Positions 8,369 through 15,411 of a DNA stretch of 23,137 bases are shown piece after piece; position 1 is the stretch's first letter, and each line of letters opens with the position of its first letter. The stretch comes from an uncultured Eggerthellaceae bacterium (GTDB lineage: Bacteria; Actinomycetota; Coriobacteriia; Coriobacteriales; Eggerthellaceae), in the NCBI GenBank assembly GCA_910584145.1, contig CAJTXX010000037.1, positions 1 through 23,137 of the forward strand. The letters run 5' to 3'. The notes under the pieces were generated by a model that saw nothing but the letters and a program-made list of their open reading frames with translations, was not told the DNA's origin and made no database searches. The position numbers and the translations under genes are program-made.

Positions 8369-8397
8369 TTCAACCTTGCTGTTCGCTGTGGTAGCAT
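8369..8397 (+). promoter_or_regulatory. Candidate kinase promoter (extended -10)
   Basis: TTCAAC (8369-8374) and TAGCAT (8392-8397) are 17 bases apart, and TGG directly before TAGCAT gives an extended -10 motif. It lies about 56 bases before the kinase ATG. The -35 match is weak. Confidence 0.3.
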
Positions 8398-8453
8398 ATG
8401 CGGGTACGAAAGCCACTAGACGCAGGTAGAACACAACACAGCGGCAGGATCGG

Positions 8454-10781
8454 ATGCTCAGCCAGCAGATCATTCTCGAACGATATCGCGTGATCGAGCG
8501 CGCAGGACGCGGCGGATACGCCACGGTGCTGCACGCCTACGACACGCTGCTGAAGCGCGATGTGGCCATCAAGCAGATAGAGATATCGGCCGACGACCTA
8601 GAGCGCGCGCGGGCGCAGGCAAGCATGCGCGTGCGACCGAACGCCATCTTGCCGGACGGGCTGGAGGTCAGCGGCAACGCCGAGGTGCCGGACGACCCAT
8701 CGTTCCTCGATCGGCGCGATGCGCGGAAGGCGAGCGGCCGCGGGCGCGGGCGCGCCTCCGCGGGCAGCCGACGCGGATCGTCCGAGCCAGCCGGCCGCGC
8801 AGGCACGAGCGCCAGTGCTGTGGGCACGCGCGAGATATCAGCGCTGGCCGGGCAGCTGCCGGGCGTCATCAGCGGCGCGGGCAACGTGCAGATCGGCGCA
8901 GTCGACGGCAATGGCGTCGAGCTCGACCTAGACGACCTGGTGCCCCTCGCGCCGCGCGAGGTGGGCAGCGACGAAGAGCTGCCGGTCATCAACATCGTGG
9001 ACGGCACGCAATCGACCGTGCTACCGGTGCTCGACGCGGGCAGCAAGAAAGACCGGCGCCGTGCCGCGCGCGATTTCGGCTCGGCCGGCGCCTGTAGCGC
9101 GCGCGGACGCCGCTTCGCCGCCCCCGACGCCGACAGCCTCGACCCGGCCTTCTACGACAACATCCCCGGCCTGACCGAGGCGCGTTCCGCCGCGCACTTG
9201 AACGACGCGAACATCGTCACCGTGTACGACTGCGTGGTGGACGGCGGCTCCGTGTACGTCATCATGGAGTACGTGGAGGGCAAGACCCTCGCCCGCATCA
9301 TGAACGACCTGCAGAACGACATAACGCTCGACATGGTGTCGGCCGTGTTCGACGCCGTATCGCACGCGCTGGAAGTGGCGCACGGCGCGAAGCTGCTGCA
9401 CCTGGACATAAAGCCCGAGAACGTGATCGTCAGCAAGAAGGGCGACATCAAGGTGACCGACTTCGGCCTGTCCACCCTGATGGATTCGGGCGGCCACGGC
9501 ACCACGGGCGGCGGTACCATCGGCTACATGCCGCTCGAGCAGATGCGTCGGCGCGCGCTCGACGTGCGCACCGACGAATGGGCGCTCGCCAGCCTGACCT
9601 ACGAGATGCTGTCGGGCCAGAACCCCTTCCGTGCGAAAACGCTGCGCGAGGCTGAGGCCGCCATCGAGAACGCCGAGCTGGTGCTGCCGTCGCAGTGCTG
9701 GGCCGACATAGACGAGTCGGTGGACGACATCATCTTCCAAGCGCTCGACCCCGAGCCCGCGGGGCGCTTCGATACGGTGAAGGCGTTCGCGGGCAGCATG
9801 CGCTCGCTGCTGGGCGACGCGAAGGCCGGCAAGAAGCAGCTGGCGAAGGTGGTAGAGGGCGAGGCGCGCGCCGACGAGGAGGAAGCCGAGCACCGGGCGC
9901 CTCTCGGCGATGGCGTGCCGCTCATCGACAAGCTGGGGCCGCGCGGGGCGAACATCCTCATGCGCGTGTTCGCCGGACTGGCAGGCGCCATGATCGGGGC
10001 GCTGTCGCTCGTGAACTGCCGGTTCTCCGTGTCCGATCAGCTCGGGCTGCTCACCAGCGCGCCGATCGCGTTCTGGGCTATCCTGGCTGCCATCGTGGGC
10101 GTGTGCGCATGGAAGCCCCGCTTCGGCATGCCGGCAGCCTATGCTGCGTTCGGCATCATGCTGCTGTTCAACCACGCGTGGGCGCTCGGCTTCCTCGTCA
10201 TAGCCGCCACCGGTGCGTGGTGGTGGTTCTTCGGGCGCTTCGGCGACGATATCTGCCTAGCTGTTATGCTGCAACCGCTGTTCGGCTCGTTCGGGTTCGC
10301 GGCGGTGGCACCCGTCATGGCGGCTGTCATGCTCGACATGCGCGATGCGCTGGCAGCGGCCGGGTTCGCGGCGGTCAGCGCCATCGCGTTCGCAGCGCTG
10401 GGAACGGGCGATTTGTGCATGTGGGACATAATGGCGAGTTTCCTGACAGCGGCAAATGCCGATATCGCCGGCAACACCATCACGCAGACGCTGATCTTGA
10501 CGCTGTCGAACTCGGCCACCTGGCTGGTGGCTGCGAGCTGGGTGGCTGCGGCAACGGTGTTCTCGTGGCTGTGCCGGCGCGGCACGAAGGTGTTCGATGT
10601 GCTGGGCGCCTGCATCGCGGCCGCGCTGATAATAGCCGGCAGCATCGCCGATGTGCTCCTCGCGAATGCCCCGCTGATGCTGTTCAACCTGATGGCCGCC
10701 ATCGTCTGCGGCGGCGCCGGCGTGATCTTAGCCGTACTGGAAGTCCCCGACCGCATCCGCCTCGAAGAAGGCGAATGGTAA
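8454..10781 (+). CDS. Membrane-bound Hanks-type Ser/Thr protein kinase with a large insert in the N-lobe
   Basis: A 775-residue eukaryotic-like protein kinase, the only plus-strand gene here. The glycine loop is GRGGYATV (18-25) and the beta-3 lysine is VAIK (Lys40). The helix-C glutamate appears only at LTEARSAAHLNDANIVTVYD (Glu242), so about 200 residues replace the usual 15-20. This insert is basic and low-complexity at 85-125 (RGRGRASAGSRRGSS) and acidic at 155-185. The C-lobe is intact: HLDIKPEN (316-323, Asp318, Asn323), VTDFG (Asp336), GTIGYMPLEQ (355-364, in place of APE) and the Asp374 region TDEWALASL. HLD lacks the Arg of HRD, so it may not depend on activation-loop phosphorylation. 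Residues 460-495 link to about seven hydrophobic helices (500-760). PASTA repeats are absent. Start ATG 8454, weak AGGA upstream. Targets unknown. Confidence 0.93.
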   Translation: MLSQQIILERYRVIERAGRGGYATVLHAYDTLLKRDVAIKQIEISADDLERARAQASMRVRPNAILPDGLEVSGNAEVPDDPSFLDRRDARKASGRGRGRASAGSRRGSSEPAGRAGTSASAVGTREISALAGQLPGVISGAGNVQIGAVDGNGVELDLDDLVPLAPREVGSDEELPVINIVDGTQSTVLPVLDAGSKKDRRRAARDFGSAGACSARGRRFAAPDADSLDPAFYDNIPGLTEARSAAHLNDANIVTVYDCVVDGGSVYVIMEYVEGKTLARIMNDLQNDITLDMVSAVFDAVSHALEVAHGAKLLHLDIKPENVIVSKKGDIKVTDFGLSTLMDSGGHGTTGGGTIGYMPLEQMRRRALDVRTDEWALASLTYEMLSGQNPFRAKTLREAEAAIENAELVLPSQCWADIDESVDDIIFQALDPEPAGRFDTVKAFAGSMRSLLGDAKAGKKQLAKVVEGEARADEEEAEHRAPLGDGVPLIDKLGPRGANILMRVFAGLAGAMIGALSLVNCRFSVSDQLGLLTSAPIAFWAILAAIVGVCAWKPRFGMPAAYAAFGIMLLFNHAWALGFLVIAATGAWWWFFGRFGDDICLAVMLQPLFGSFGFAAVAPVMAAVMLDMRDALAAAGFAAVSAIAFAALGTGDLCMWDIMASFLTAANADIAGNTITQTLILTLSNSATWLVAASWVAAATVFSWLCRRGTKVFDVLGACIAAALIIAGSIADVLLANAPLMLFNLMAAIVCGGAGVILAVLEVPDRIRLEEGEW

Positions 10782-10798
10782 GCAGTTAAGAGCCGGAG

Positions 10799-10836
10799 CG
10801 CAACTGGTTCGGCCGTTGCGGACTGAGACGGTTTTT
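10799..10836 (+). terminator. Weak candidate terminator after the kinase
   Basis: CGCAAC (10799-10804) pairs with GTTGCG (10815-10820), with an inner GG/CC pair and a TTCGG loop. TTTTT follows only at 10832, further from the stem than in a standard intrinsic terminator. Confidence 0.3.
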
Positions 10837-10895
10837 GGTTGGTTCGACCTGTGGGGTTTTGGCAACTCAGTTCTGCGGCTCGTGGGTGTCAAAAA

Positions 10896-10911
10896 TGTTT
10901 CACGTGAAACA
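10896..10911. other. parS site 1 (ParB binding, centromere-like)
   Basis: TGTTTCACGTGAAACA is a perfect 16-base palindrome identical to the conserved chromosomal parS consensus (TGTTNCACGTGAAACA), bound by ParB/Spo0J for chromosome segregation and SMC loading. Confidence 0.93.
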
Positions 10912-10954
10912 ATTCTGGAAGCACAGCACGGTTGAGCCCCAACCAAACAAGAAT

Positions 10955-10970
10955 TGTTTCACGTGAAACA
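10955..10970. other. parS site 2 (ParB binding, centromere-like)
   Basis: A second perfect TGTTTCACGTGAAACA, 59 bases from site 1 and in an inverted flanking context. Both are non-coding and lie between the kinase and pyridoxine-kinase genes. Confidence 0.93.
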
Positions 10971-10988
10971 TTTTTGCCGGTTGGGGCG

Positions 10989-11915
10989 TTAGGCCAGGAG
11001 GGCTGTTACTTTTCCTAAGAGGAGCTCGAAGCTTACTCCTCGGTCTTGGAAGTTAGGCTGTTTGCTGCTCACTATCATGGCGTCATGCACGAAGTCGCCG
11101 GCGAAGGCGGCGGCGTCAGCCAGCGAGCGGCCGGCCATGACGGCGGCTAGCACGCAGGAGGCGTACACGTCGCCCGTGCCGTGCAGCATGTAGGGCAGGA
11201 ATTCGTTCGACACTTCTACGATACCGTCGCTGCCAGCGCTGCCGATGAAGTTGCGTATGACACCCTCACCCTCGCGCTGCACGCCCTTCAGCACCACGTG
11301 CTTCGCGCCGCGTGCCAAAAGCGCGCGCACTAAGCGCTCGGCCTCGGCATCGTCTATGTCGGTGCCGCCCCATTCCTCGCCGATGGGCTCATTCAAGATG
11401 ATGGCCGCCTCAGTCAGATTCGGCGTGAGGATATCGGCATCGCACGCCAACTCCGCCATCGCCTCGCACAGCTCGGGCGTGTAGGTGGGGTACACCTTGC
11501 CGTGGTCGGCCATGACCGGGTCGACCATGCGCAGCGCGTCGGGGAATTCGCGATACAGCGAGCGGATGATCTCCACCTGCTCCGGCGCCCCGAGGAACCC
11601 CGAATACACCGCATCTATCTGCACGTCGATACCGCGCCATGCCGCCAGGTAGTCGCGCAGGATATCGGTGGTGTCATGCATGTACCAACCGGGGAATGCG
11701 GTATGCGACGAGAACAGGCCGGTGGGCACCGGGCACACGTCGCATCCCGCCGCCGACAGCACGGGGATGGCAACGCCCAGCGAGCACTTGCCGTAGCCGC
11801 ACAGATCGTGCACCGCCGCTACGCGCGGGATGTAATCGGGAGTGCGCTGGTACAGCTGCTCCGCATTGCCGCCGCTGCGGGCACGCTGCCCGCTTAGTTC
11901 CACCTTGGTCGTCAT
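10989..11915 (-). CDS. Pyridoxamine/pyridoxal kinase (PdxK/PdxY family)
   Basis: A ribokinase-fold enzyme of 308 residues that phosphorylates B6 vitamers with ATP, a salvage route to pyridoxal phosphate. Visible landmarks are VAAVHDLCGYGKCSLGVA (32-49, substrate pocket), VPTGLFSSHTAFPG (63-76), VDPVMADHGKVY (131-142), TPNLTEA (164-170) and LHGTGDVYASCV (244-255), whose GTGD holds the anion hole and catalytic Asp249. The CGYGKCS version is typical of the Gram-positive pyridoxamine-kinase branch, so I do not choose between pdxK and pdxY. The start at 11915 has AAGGAG upstream and overlaps the preceding stop by ATGA; an extension to 11975 is poorer. The PLP made could feed the aminotransferase at 3786, but the two are in different transcripts. 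Confidence 0.93.
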   Translation of the reverse strand: MTTKVELSGQRARSGGNAEQLYQRTPDYIPRVAAVHDLCGYGKCSLGVAIPVLSAAGCDVCPVPTGLFSSHTAFPGWYMHDTTDILRDYLAAWRGIDVQIDAVYSGFLGAPEQVEIIRSLYREFPDALRMVDPVMADHGKVYPTYTPELCEAMAELACDADILTPNLTEAAIILNEPIGEEWGGTDIDDAEAERLVRALLARGAKHVVLKGVQREGEGVIRNFIGSAGSDGIVEVSNEFLPYMLHGTGDVYASCVLAAVMAGRSLADAAAFAGDFVHDAMIVSSKQPNFQDRGVSFELLLGKVTALLA

Positions 11916-12145
11916 GAACGCTCCTTCGCTTCCTCTTCCTCGATGCCCTCTTCGATGTCGTCGAGCAGCGACCATTCGTCTTCCTCGGGCTCTACCGTAT
12001 GGTTGCGGAAGAGCTTGCGCGTCTTGCGCTCGAAGATGAAGCAGCAGATGATGCTGATGACGAGCCCCACCCCCACAAGCACCCCGATACCCGGGATGGT
12101 CTCGAAGAGGAAGTGATATATCTGCCCGAGATCGATGTTCTCCAT
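11912..12145 (-). CDS. Small single-pass membrane protein (77 aa), unknown function
   Basis: Not recognised. It has a short N-terminus (MENIDLGQIYHFLFET), one hydrophobic helix at about 16-39 (GIGVLVGVGLVISIICCFIF, with adjacent Cys), then a basic stretch (ERKTRKLFRNH) and a very acidic tail (WSLLDDIEEGIEEEEAKE). The basic side after the helix predicts the tail faces the cytosol. It begins 18 bases after the previous gene, with a purine-rich GAGAGGGG upstream, and its TGA overlaps the kinase ATG, so it is translationally coupled to the B6 kinase. Confidence 0.8.
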   Translation of the reverse strand: MENIDLGQIYHFLFETIPGIGVLVGVGLVISIICCFIFERKTRKLFRNHTVEPEEDEWSLLDDIEEGIEEEEAKERS

Positions 12146-12163
12146 GCCAGCCCCTCTCGCCCG

Positions 12164-12781
12164 CTACTGCTGCGCTCGGCGCTGCGGCCCGCTCGCTGAC
12201 GGGCGCGGACGGCTGGTACCGGACTGCTGCATCTCCTGCACGATGCTCTGCGCCTGGCGGCGCATCTGCTCTTGGCGGCGCTCTTCGCGGCGGCGGCGCG
12301 CATCGCGCGTGACCGACTGGCGGTCGAGCTCCGCCGGGCGGACAGCGGCCTGCTGTTGGGCCGCCGCGGCGACAGGTCGCACCCCGCCGTACACCTCGTC
12401 AGCCGACGCCTTCGCCTGGCCATAGGGGATCACCGGCTGCTTCTTCGAGCGGCGCGGCTTCTCCTGCGCGTCGTCAGACTGGCGCCCGGCGCCGGCTTGG
12501 CGCGAACGCCCAGGTGTCTTCCTCGCAGACGCAGCCTTCACCTTGGGCTTAGGCGCCTCATCGCCCTCGTCGGCTATGCGCGGCGCTGTATCGTGCGAAG
12601 CGCGCGACAGATAGTCCTCCACATGTGCGAGCCGCTGCTCAAGCGCTTCGACGGTGGCGCGGTCCTTGCTGGCACGGCTGTTCATGCGCGCGAGCCAAAC
12701 AGCCAGGAAGATGACGAGCACTGCCAGAATGCCCACACCGACCAGTATGAGCGTGTTCGATGATGAGAGGATATTCGACAC
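12164..12781 (-). CDS. Membrane-anchored charged protein (205 aa), unknown function
   Basis: Not recognised. It starts with GTG at 12781 (MSNILSSSNT), supported by AGGAAG just upstream. One transmembrane helix spans about 10-32 (LILVGVGILAVLVIFLAVWL). A short coiled-coil segment follows (ATVEALEQRLAHVEDYLSRA, 43-62), then a disordered Lys/Arg/Ala/Gln-rich tail with a second likely helix rich in Arg and Glu near 160-190 (RDARRRREERRQEQMRRQAQ). N-terminal anchor plus cytosolic coiled coil is an arrangement seen in envelope or division scaffold proteins, but that is only a form likeness. It is 34 bases from the histidine-kinase stop and 18 from the next gene, probably cotranscribed. Confidence 0.78.
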   Translation of the reverse strand: MSNILSSSNTLILVGVGILAVLVIFLAVWLARMNSRASKDRATVEALEQRLAHVEDYLSRASHDTAPRIADEGDEAPKPKVKAASARKTPGRSRQAGAGRQSDDAQEKPRRSKKQPVIPYGQAKASADEVYGGVRPVAAAAQQQAAVRPAELDRQSVTRDARRRREERRQEQMRRQAQSIVQEMQQSGTSRPRPSASGPQRRAQQ

Positions 12782-12815
12782 GTGGCTTCCTAACTCTGCG
12801 GATCGTGGTTTTTGA

Positions 12816-14183
12816 TTATACCCGCTGCGCAGAGCCCGGAAGGCGCAAAGTTATGGTAGTTCCGCAGCCCGGCTCGCTTTCCACGGCCATGCTGGCGGCG
12901 GAACCGAAGAAGCCGCGCAGGCGGTCGTGCACGTTCTTCGCCGCGATGCCCAGCCCCGTCTGCGAGTTCGGGTTCATGATGCGGGTGCGCTCCTCGTCGG
13001 TCATGCCGGTGCCATCGTCAGCCACCACCAGCAGCAGATCGTCGCCGTCGGCACGCACGCGCAGCGTCACGGTCAGCTTGCCCTCGGCGGGCATGGCATG
13101 CTTCACCGCGTTCTCAACCAGCGGTTGCAGCAGGAAGGGCGGCACCATGACGCTCTCGCCATCGGGCATCTCCAGCACGTCGGCGACGGCCTGCGGGCCC
13201 GACAACGAGCCGGCGTGGTCGTCGGCGTCGAGCACCAGTTCGAGCCGTTCGTCGCCGAAGCGCGCCACCTCGAAGGAGAAGTAGCGCGCGGTCTGCTGTA
13301 TCTCGCGCTCGAGCGGGATGCGGTCCTGCGAATTCTCCAACGTAGAGCGGTAGAACACGGCGAACTCGCGCAGCAGCGTGCGGGCCTTCATGGGGTCGGT
13401 GCGGATGAACGATGCGATGGTGTTGATGGTGTTGAACAGGAAATGCGGGTTGATCTGGCTTTGCAGCATCTTCAGCTCCATCGCGGTGGCCAGCTCGCGC
13501 TGCGCCTCCATCTCCACGGCGGCGATCTGCGTGGAGAGCAGCTTGCCGAAGCCCTGCGCGATGGATTTCTGCGTCTCGGTGATCTTCTTCGCGCTGTCGA
13601 AGTAGAACTTCAGCGTGCCGCGTATCTCGCGCCCGGCGATGAGCGGCACCAGGATGGCGGCCTTGATGCGCGTGGCGCCTTCGGGGAAGCCTATCTCTTG
13701 CGGGGTGTACATCACGCGCGATTTGCCGTCGGCGATGGTGTCGTGGGTGGCCTGCGTGCGTATCTGCGCGCCGGCAGGGTTCTCGCTTTCCAGGTAGCCC
13801 GCGTAGCCTTGGATGGTCTGGCGATCGGTGATGGCCACGGCTATGGCGGCGGTGCTGGGCAGCAGCAGCTCGCAGATGCTCTGGGCGGAGCGGTTGGTCA
13901 TGCCGCCCTGCATGAGGTCGATCATCTGGCTGGACAGTTGCAGCATCGATTCGGTCTGGCGCGCGCGCACCGAGTCGGGGTCCATGATGAGGCGGATGAT
14001 GACAGCGACGCAGAGCGTGAAGATGATGCCCGCCACGGCCATCACCGGCAGCAGGTCGGTTATCGACATGGCCGTCCACACCATCACGCAGATAGCGAAT
14101 ATGGCCACCAGCACCATCAGCAGCTCGAGGCTGCGCACGCGCTGCGCACCGCTGCGCCTGCGCTTCTTATCCAGCGTTTCCAT
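12816..14183 (-). CDS. LytS/YehU-type sensor histidine kinase with GAF domain, no response regulator nearby
   Basis: A 455-residue membrane sensor kinase. Two transmembrane helices lie at about 20-40 and 45-66. A GAF-like domain spans about 95-225 (TAAIAVAITDRQTI; AILVPLIAGREIRGTLKFYF). The His_kinase (PF06580-type) region reads MLQSQINPHFLFNTINTIAS, with phospho-acceptor His247. The ATPase domain has the N-box LLQPLVENAVKHA (Asn358), G1 ADDGTGM (388-394), TGLGIAAKNV (409-418) and a final GCGTTITLRLP. This class usually pairs with a LytTR regulator that controls wall or autolysis genes; no such gene is in the window. AAGGAGG before the ATG supports the start. It begins 36 bases after the TSUP permease stop, suggesting cotranscription, so the permease substrate may relate to the signal. 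Confidence 0.94.
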   Translation of the reverse strand: METLDKKRRRSGAQRVRSLELLMVLVAIFAICVMVWTAMSITDLLPVMAVAGIIFTLCVAVIIRLIMDPDSVRARQTESMLQLSSQMIDLMQGGMTNRSAQSICELLLPSTAAIAVAITDRQTIQGYAGYLESENPAGAQIRTQATHDTIADGKSRVMYTPQEIGFPEGATRIKAAILVPLIAGREIRGTLKFYFDSAKKITETQKSIAQGFGKLLSTQIAAVEMEAQRELATAMELKMLQSQINPHFLFNTINTIASFIRTDPMKARTLLREFAVFYRSTLENSQDRIPLEREIQQTARYFSFEVARFGDERLELVLDADDHAGSLSGPQAVADVLEMPDGESVMVPPFLLQPLVENAVKHAMPAEGKLTVTLRVRADGDDLLLVVADDGTGMTDEERTRIMNPNSQTGLGIAAKNVHDRLRGFFGSAASMAVESEPGCGTTITLRLPGSAQRV

Positions 14184-14219
14184 GCGTGCCTCCTTCGCGA
14201 GCCGCGACAGTCGTGCCGT

Positions 14220-15230
14220 TCACGATATCGGGAGCTGATCGAGCGCCATCATGATAGCAGCCACCATGAGAAAGCCGCTGAACAGGAAGCGCAAGGCGCG
14301 CTCGGGCACGCGGTCGATCAGACGGGCGCCTAAGAACGCGCCGGGCATGGTGCCGAGCGATACTAAGATGCCGGCCAGCCAGTCGACGTTGCCGAACGCC
14401 CCCTGCATGATGACACCGGGGATGGGCAGTATCACCACCGCGAGCAGCGACGTGCCCGAGGTCAGCCGCATGGGCAGGTGCAGCAGCTGCAACAGCATGG
14501 GCACCATGAGGAATCCGCCGCCAAGGCCGACATACCCCGACGCGACACCCGCTACCAGACCGATGCCCACGCCCTTGAGCAACATGCGGCGATCGACCTG
14601 AGGAGCGTCGCTGATCTGGCCGTCACCCGCATCCGCAGCTCCCGCACTTCTCCGCAACGATGTTTCACGTGAAACATCTTCAGTCCCGTTGTCGGGCGAA
14701 CCTTCATGGATTCCTGCGCTTTCTTGCGAGAATGCTTCACGTGAAACATTCTCGACTCCGCAGGTACGGCCAGCCGGCATCGCGGAAGCTGAAGCGGAAG
14801 CGGGGACAGACGCAGGAGCAGGGATGGGTGCGGAGGCAGAAGCGGGCTTGGGCTTCATCTTCAGGGCCTTCTGGAACATGGTCACCGCTGAGTAGCCTAT
14901 GACCAGCGTTGCTGCCACCATGATGGCCCAGTCGGGCGACACGCTGGCGAGCCACACGCCCAGGGGCGACGTGAGCGCGCCGCCCAGGCCCAGCGCCAGG
15001 CCCAGTTGCAGGATGCAGGTCTTCCGCCGGATATGCGAGATGCTGCCCGAGATGCCCGTCAGCATGACCGCGAACAGCGACGTAGCTGTGCACACGATGG
15101 GCGCCATGCCGAAGCCCAGCCGGAAAACAGGGATCATGATGGTACCGCCGCCGATGCCGAGCATGCCCGACAGCACGCCTATAGCGAGCCCCACCAGCAG
15201 GGCTGCGATCACCGTGGTCGCCGAGAGCAT
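14220..15230 (-). CDS. TSUP (TauE/SafE) family membrane permease with a long parS-coding linker
   Basis: A transporter of the 4-toluene sulfonate uptake family (PF01925), known to move sulfite, sulfoacetate, taurine-derived or other small organic anions. It shows the family's internal duplication: the first half (1-122) contains GMLGIGGGTIMIPVF (22-36) and the second half (216-336) contains GYVGLGGGFLMVPML (232-246). Between them is an unusually long hydrophilic linker of about 90 residues (125-214), starting with an Ala/Ser/Pro repeat (SASAPIPAPASVPASASAS) and including NVSREA (161-166) and DVSRET (185-190), which are the translations of two parS sites. The ATG at 15230 is chosen for the MLSATTVIAALLVG helix; the ribosome site is poor. 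Substrate unknown. Confidence 0.92.
   Translation of the reverse strand: MLSATTVIAALLVGLAIGVLSGMLGIGGGTIMIPVFRLGFGMAPIVCTATSLFAVMLTGISGSISHIRRKTCILQLGLALGLGGALTSPLGVWLASVSPDWAIMVAATLVIGYSAVTMFQKALKMKPKPASASAPIPAPASVPASASASAMPAGRTCGVENVSREAFSQESAGIHEGSPDNGTEDVSRETSLRRSAGAADAGDGQISDAPQVDRRMLLKGVGIGLVAGVASGYVGLGGGFLMVPMLLQLLHLPMRLTSGTSLLAVVILPIPGVIMQGAFGNVDWLAGILVSLGTMPGAFLGARLIDRVPERALRFLFSGFLMVAAIMMALDQLPIS
14661..14676. other. parS site 3, inside the TSUP permease gene
   Basis: Perfect TGTTTCACGTGAAACA within a 20-base palindrome (GATGTTTCACGTGAAACATC). It lies in coding sequence and is read as DVSRET in the hydrophilic linker. Confidence 0.92.
14733..14748. other. parS site 4, one-base variant, inside the TSUP permease gene
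   Basis: TGCTTCACGTGAAACA differs at one base from the perfect palindrome. The flanks extend the dyad (GAGAATG on one side, CATTCTC on the other). It is read as NVSREA in the same linker, 72 bases from site 3. Confidence 0.85.
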
Positions 15231-15411
15231 GGCTGCGCCCGCCTGCGCCTACGCCCGCCGCCGGGCCGCGCGACCGCTCAGGCTCTGGCCACATGCGCAT
15301 CCGCCGCAGCAGAGGCTCGCACCACGCGCAGCGCCACGGCAGAGCATACCCCACGCGCACACGGCCCCGCCGACGCGCACGGCGCCGATGCTGCGACTGG
15401 CGGCACCCATG

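Larger units (their letters stand above)
8074..8453. other. Divergent promoter region between serS and the Ser/Thr kinase
   Basis: 380 very GC-rich bases with no credible gene; several long open frames cross it on both strands but have no family-like content. The serS -10 element sits at its left end and a candidate kinase promoter at its right end. The centre holds short GC-rich dyads such as GCGGCGGAGCGCCGC near 8291, with no tRNA or riboswitch fold that I can recognise. Confidence 0.5.
10890..10976. repeat. 27-base perfect inverted repeat carrying two parS sites, between convergent genes
   Basis: Arms 10890-10916 and 10950-10976 are exact reverse complements, and each contains a parS palindrome plus its flanks; 33 bases separate them. 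The flanking matches exceed what parS alone requires, so the pair looks like a duplication-inversion or a structure kept for its fold. A second dyad, GCCCCAACC (10936-10944) with GGTTGGGGC (10979-10987), encloses the right-hand site. As RNA the region could fold from either side and help terminate the two converging transcripts. Confidence 0.8.

Noticed and set aside
12927..14333. 468-codon plus-strand open frame opposite the histidine kinase
   Set aside because: Antisense shadow; His/Arg/Gly-rich with no motif, while the minus strand has a full kinase core.
14780..14850. Low-complexity GCGGAAGC-type repeats as a possible regulatory array
   Set aside because: These code for the Ala/Ser/Pro linker of the permease and are explained by protein composition.
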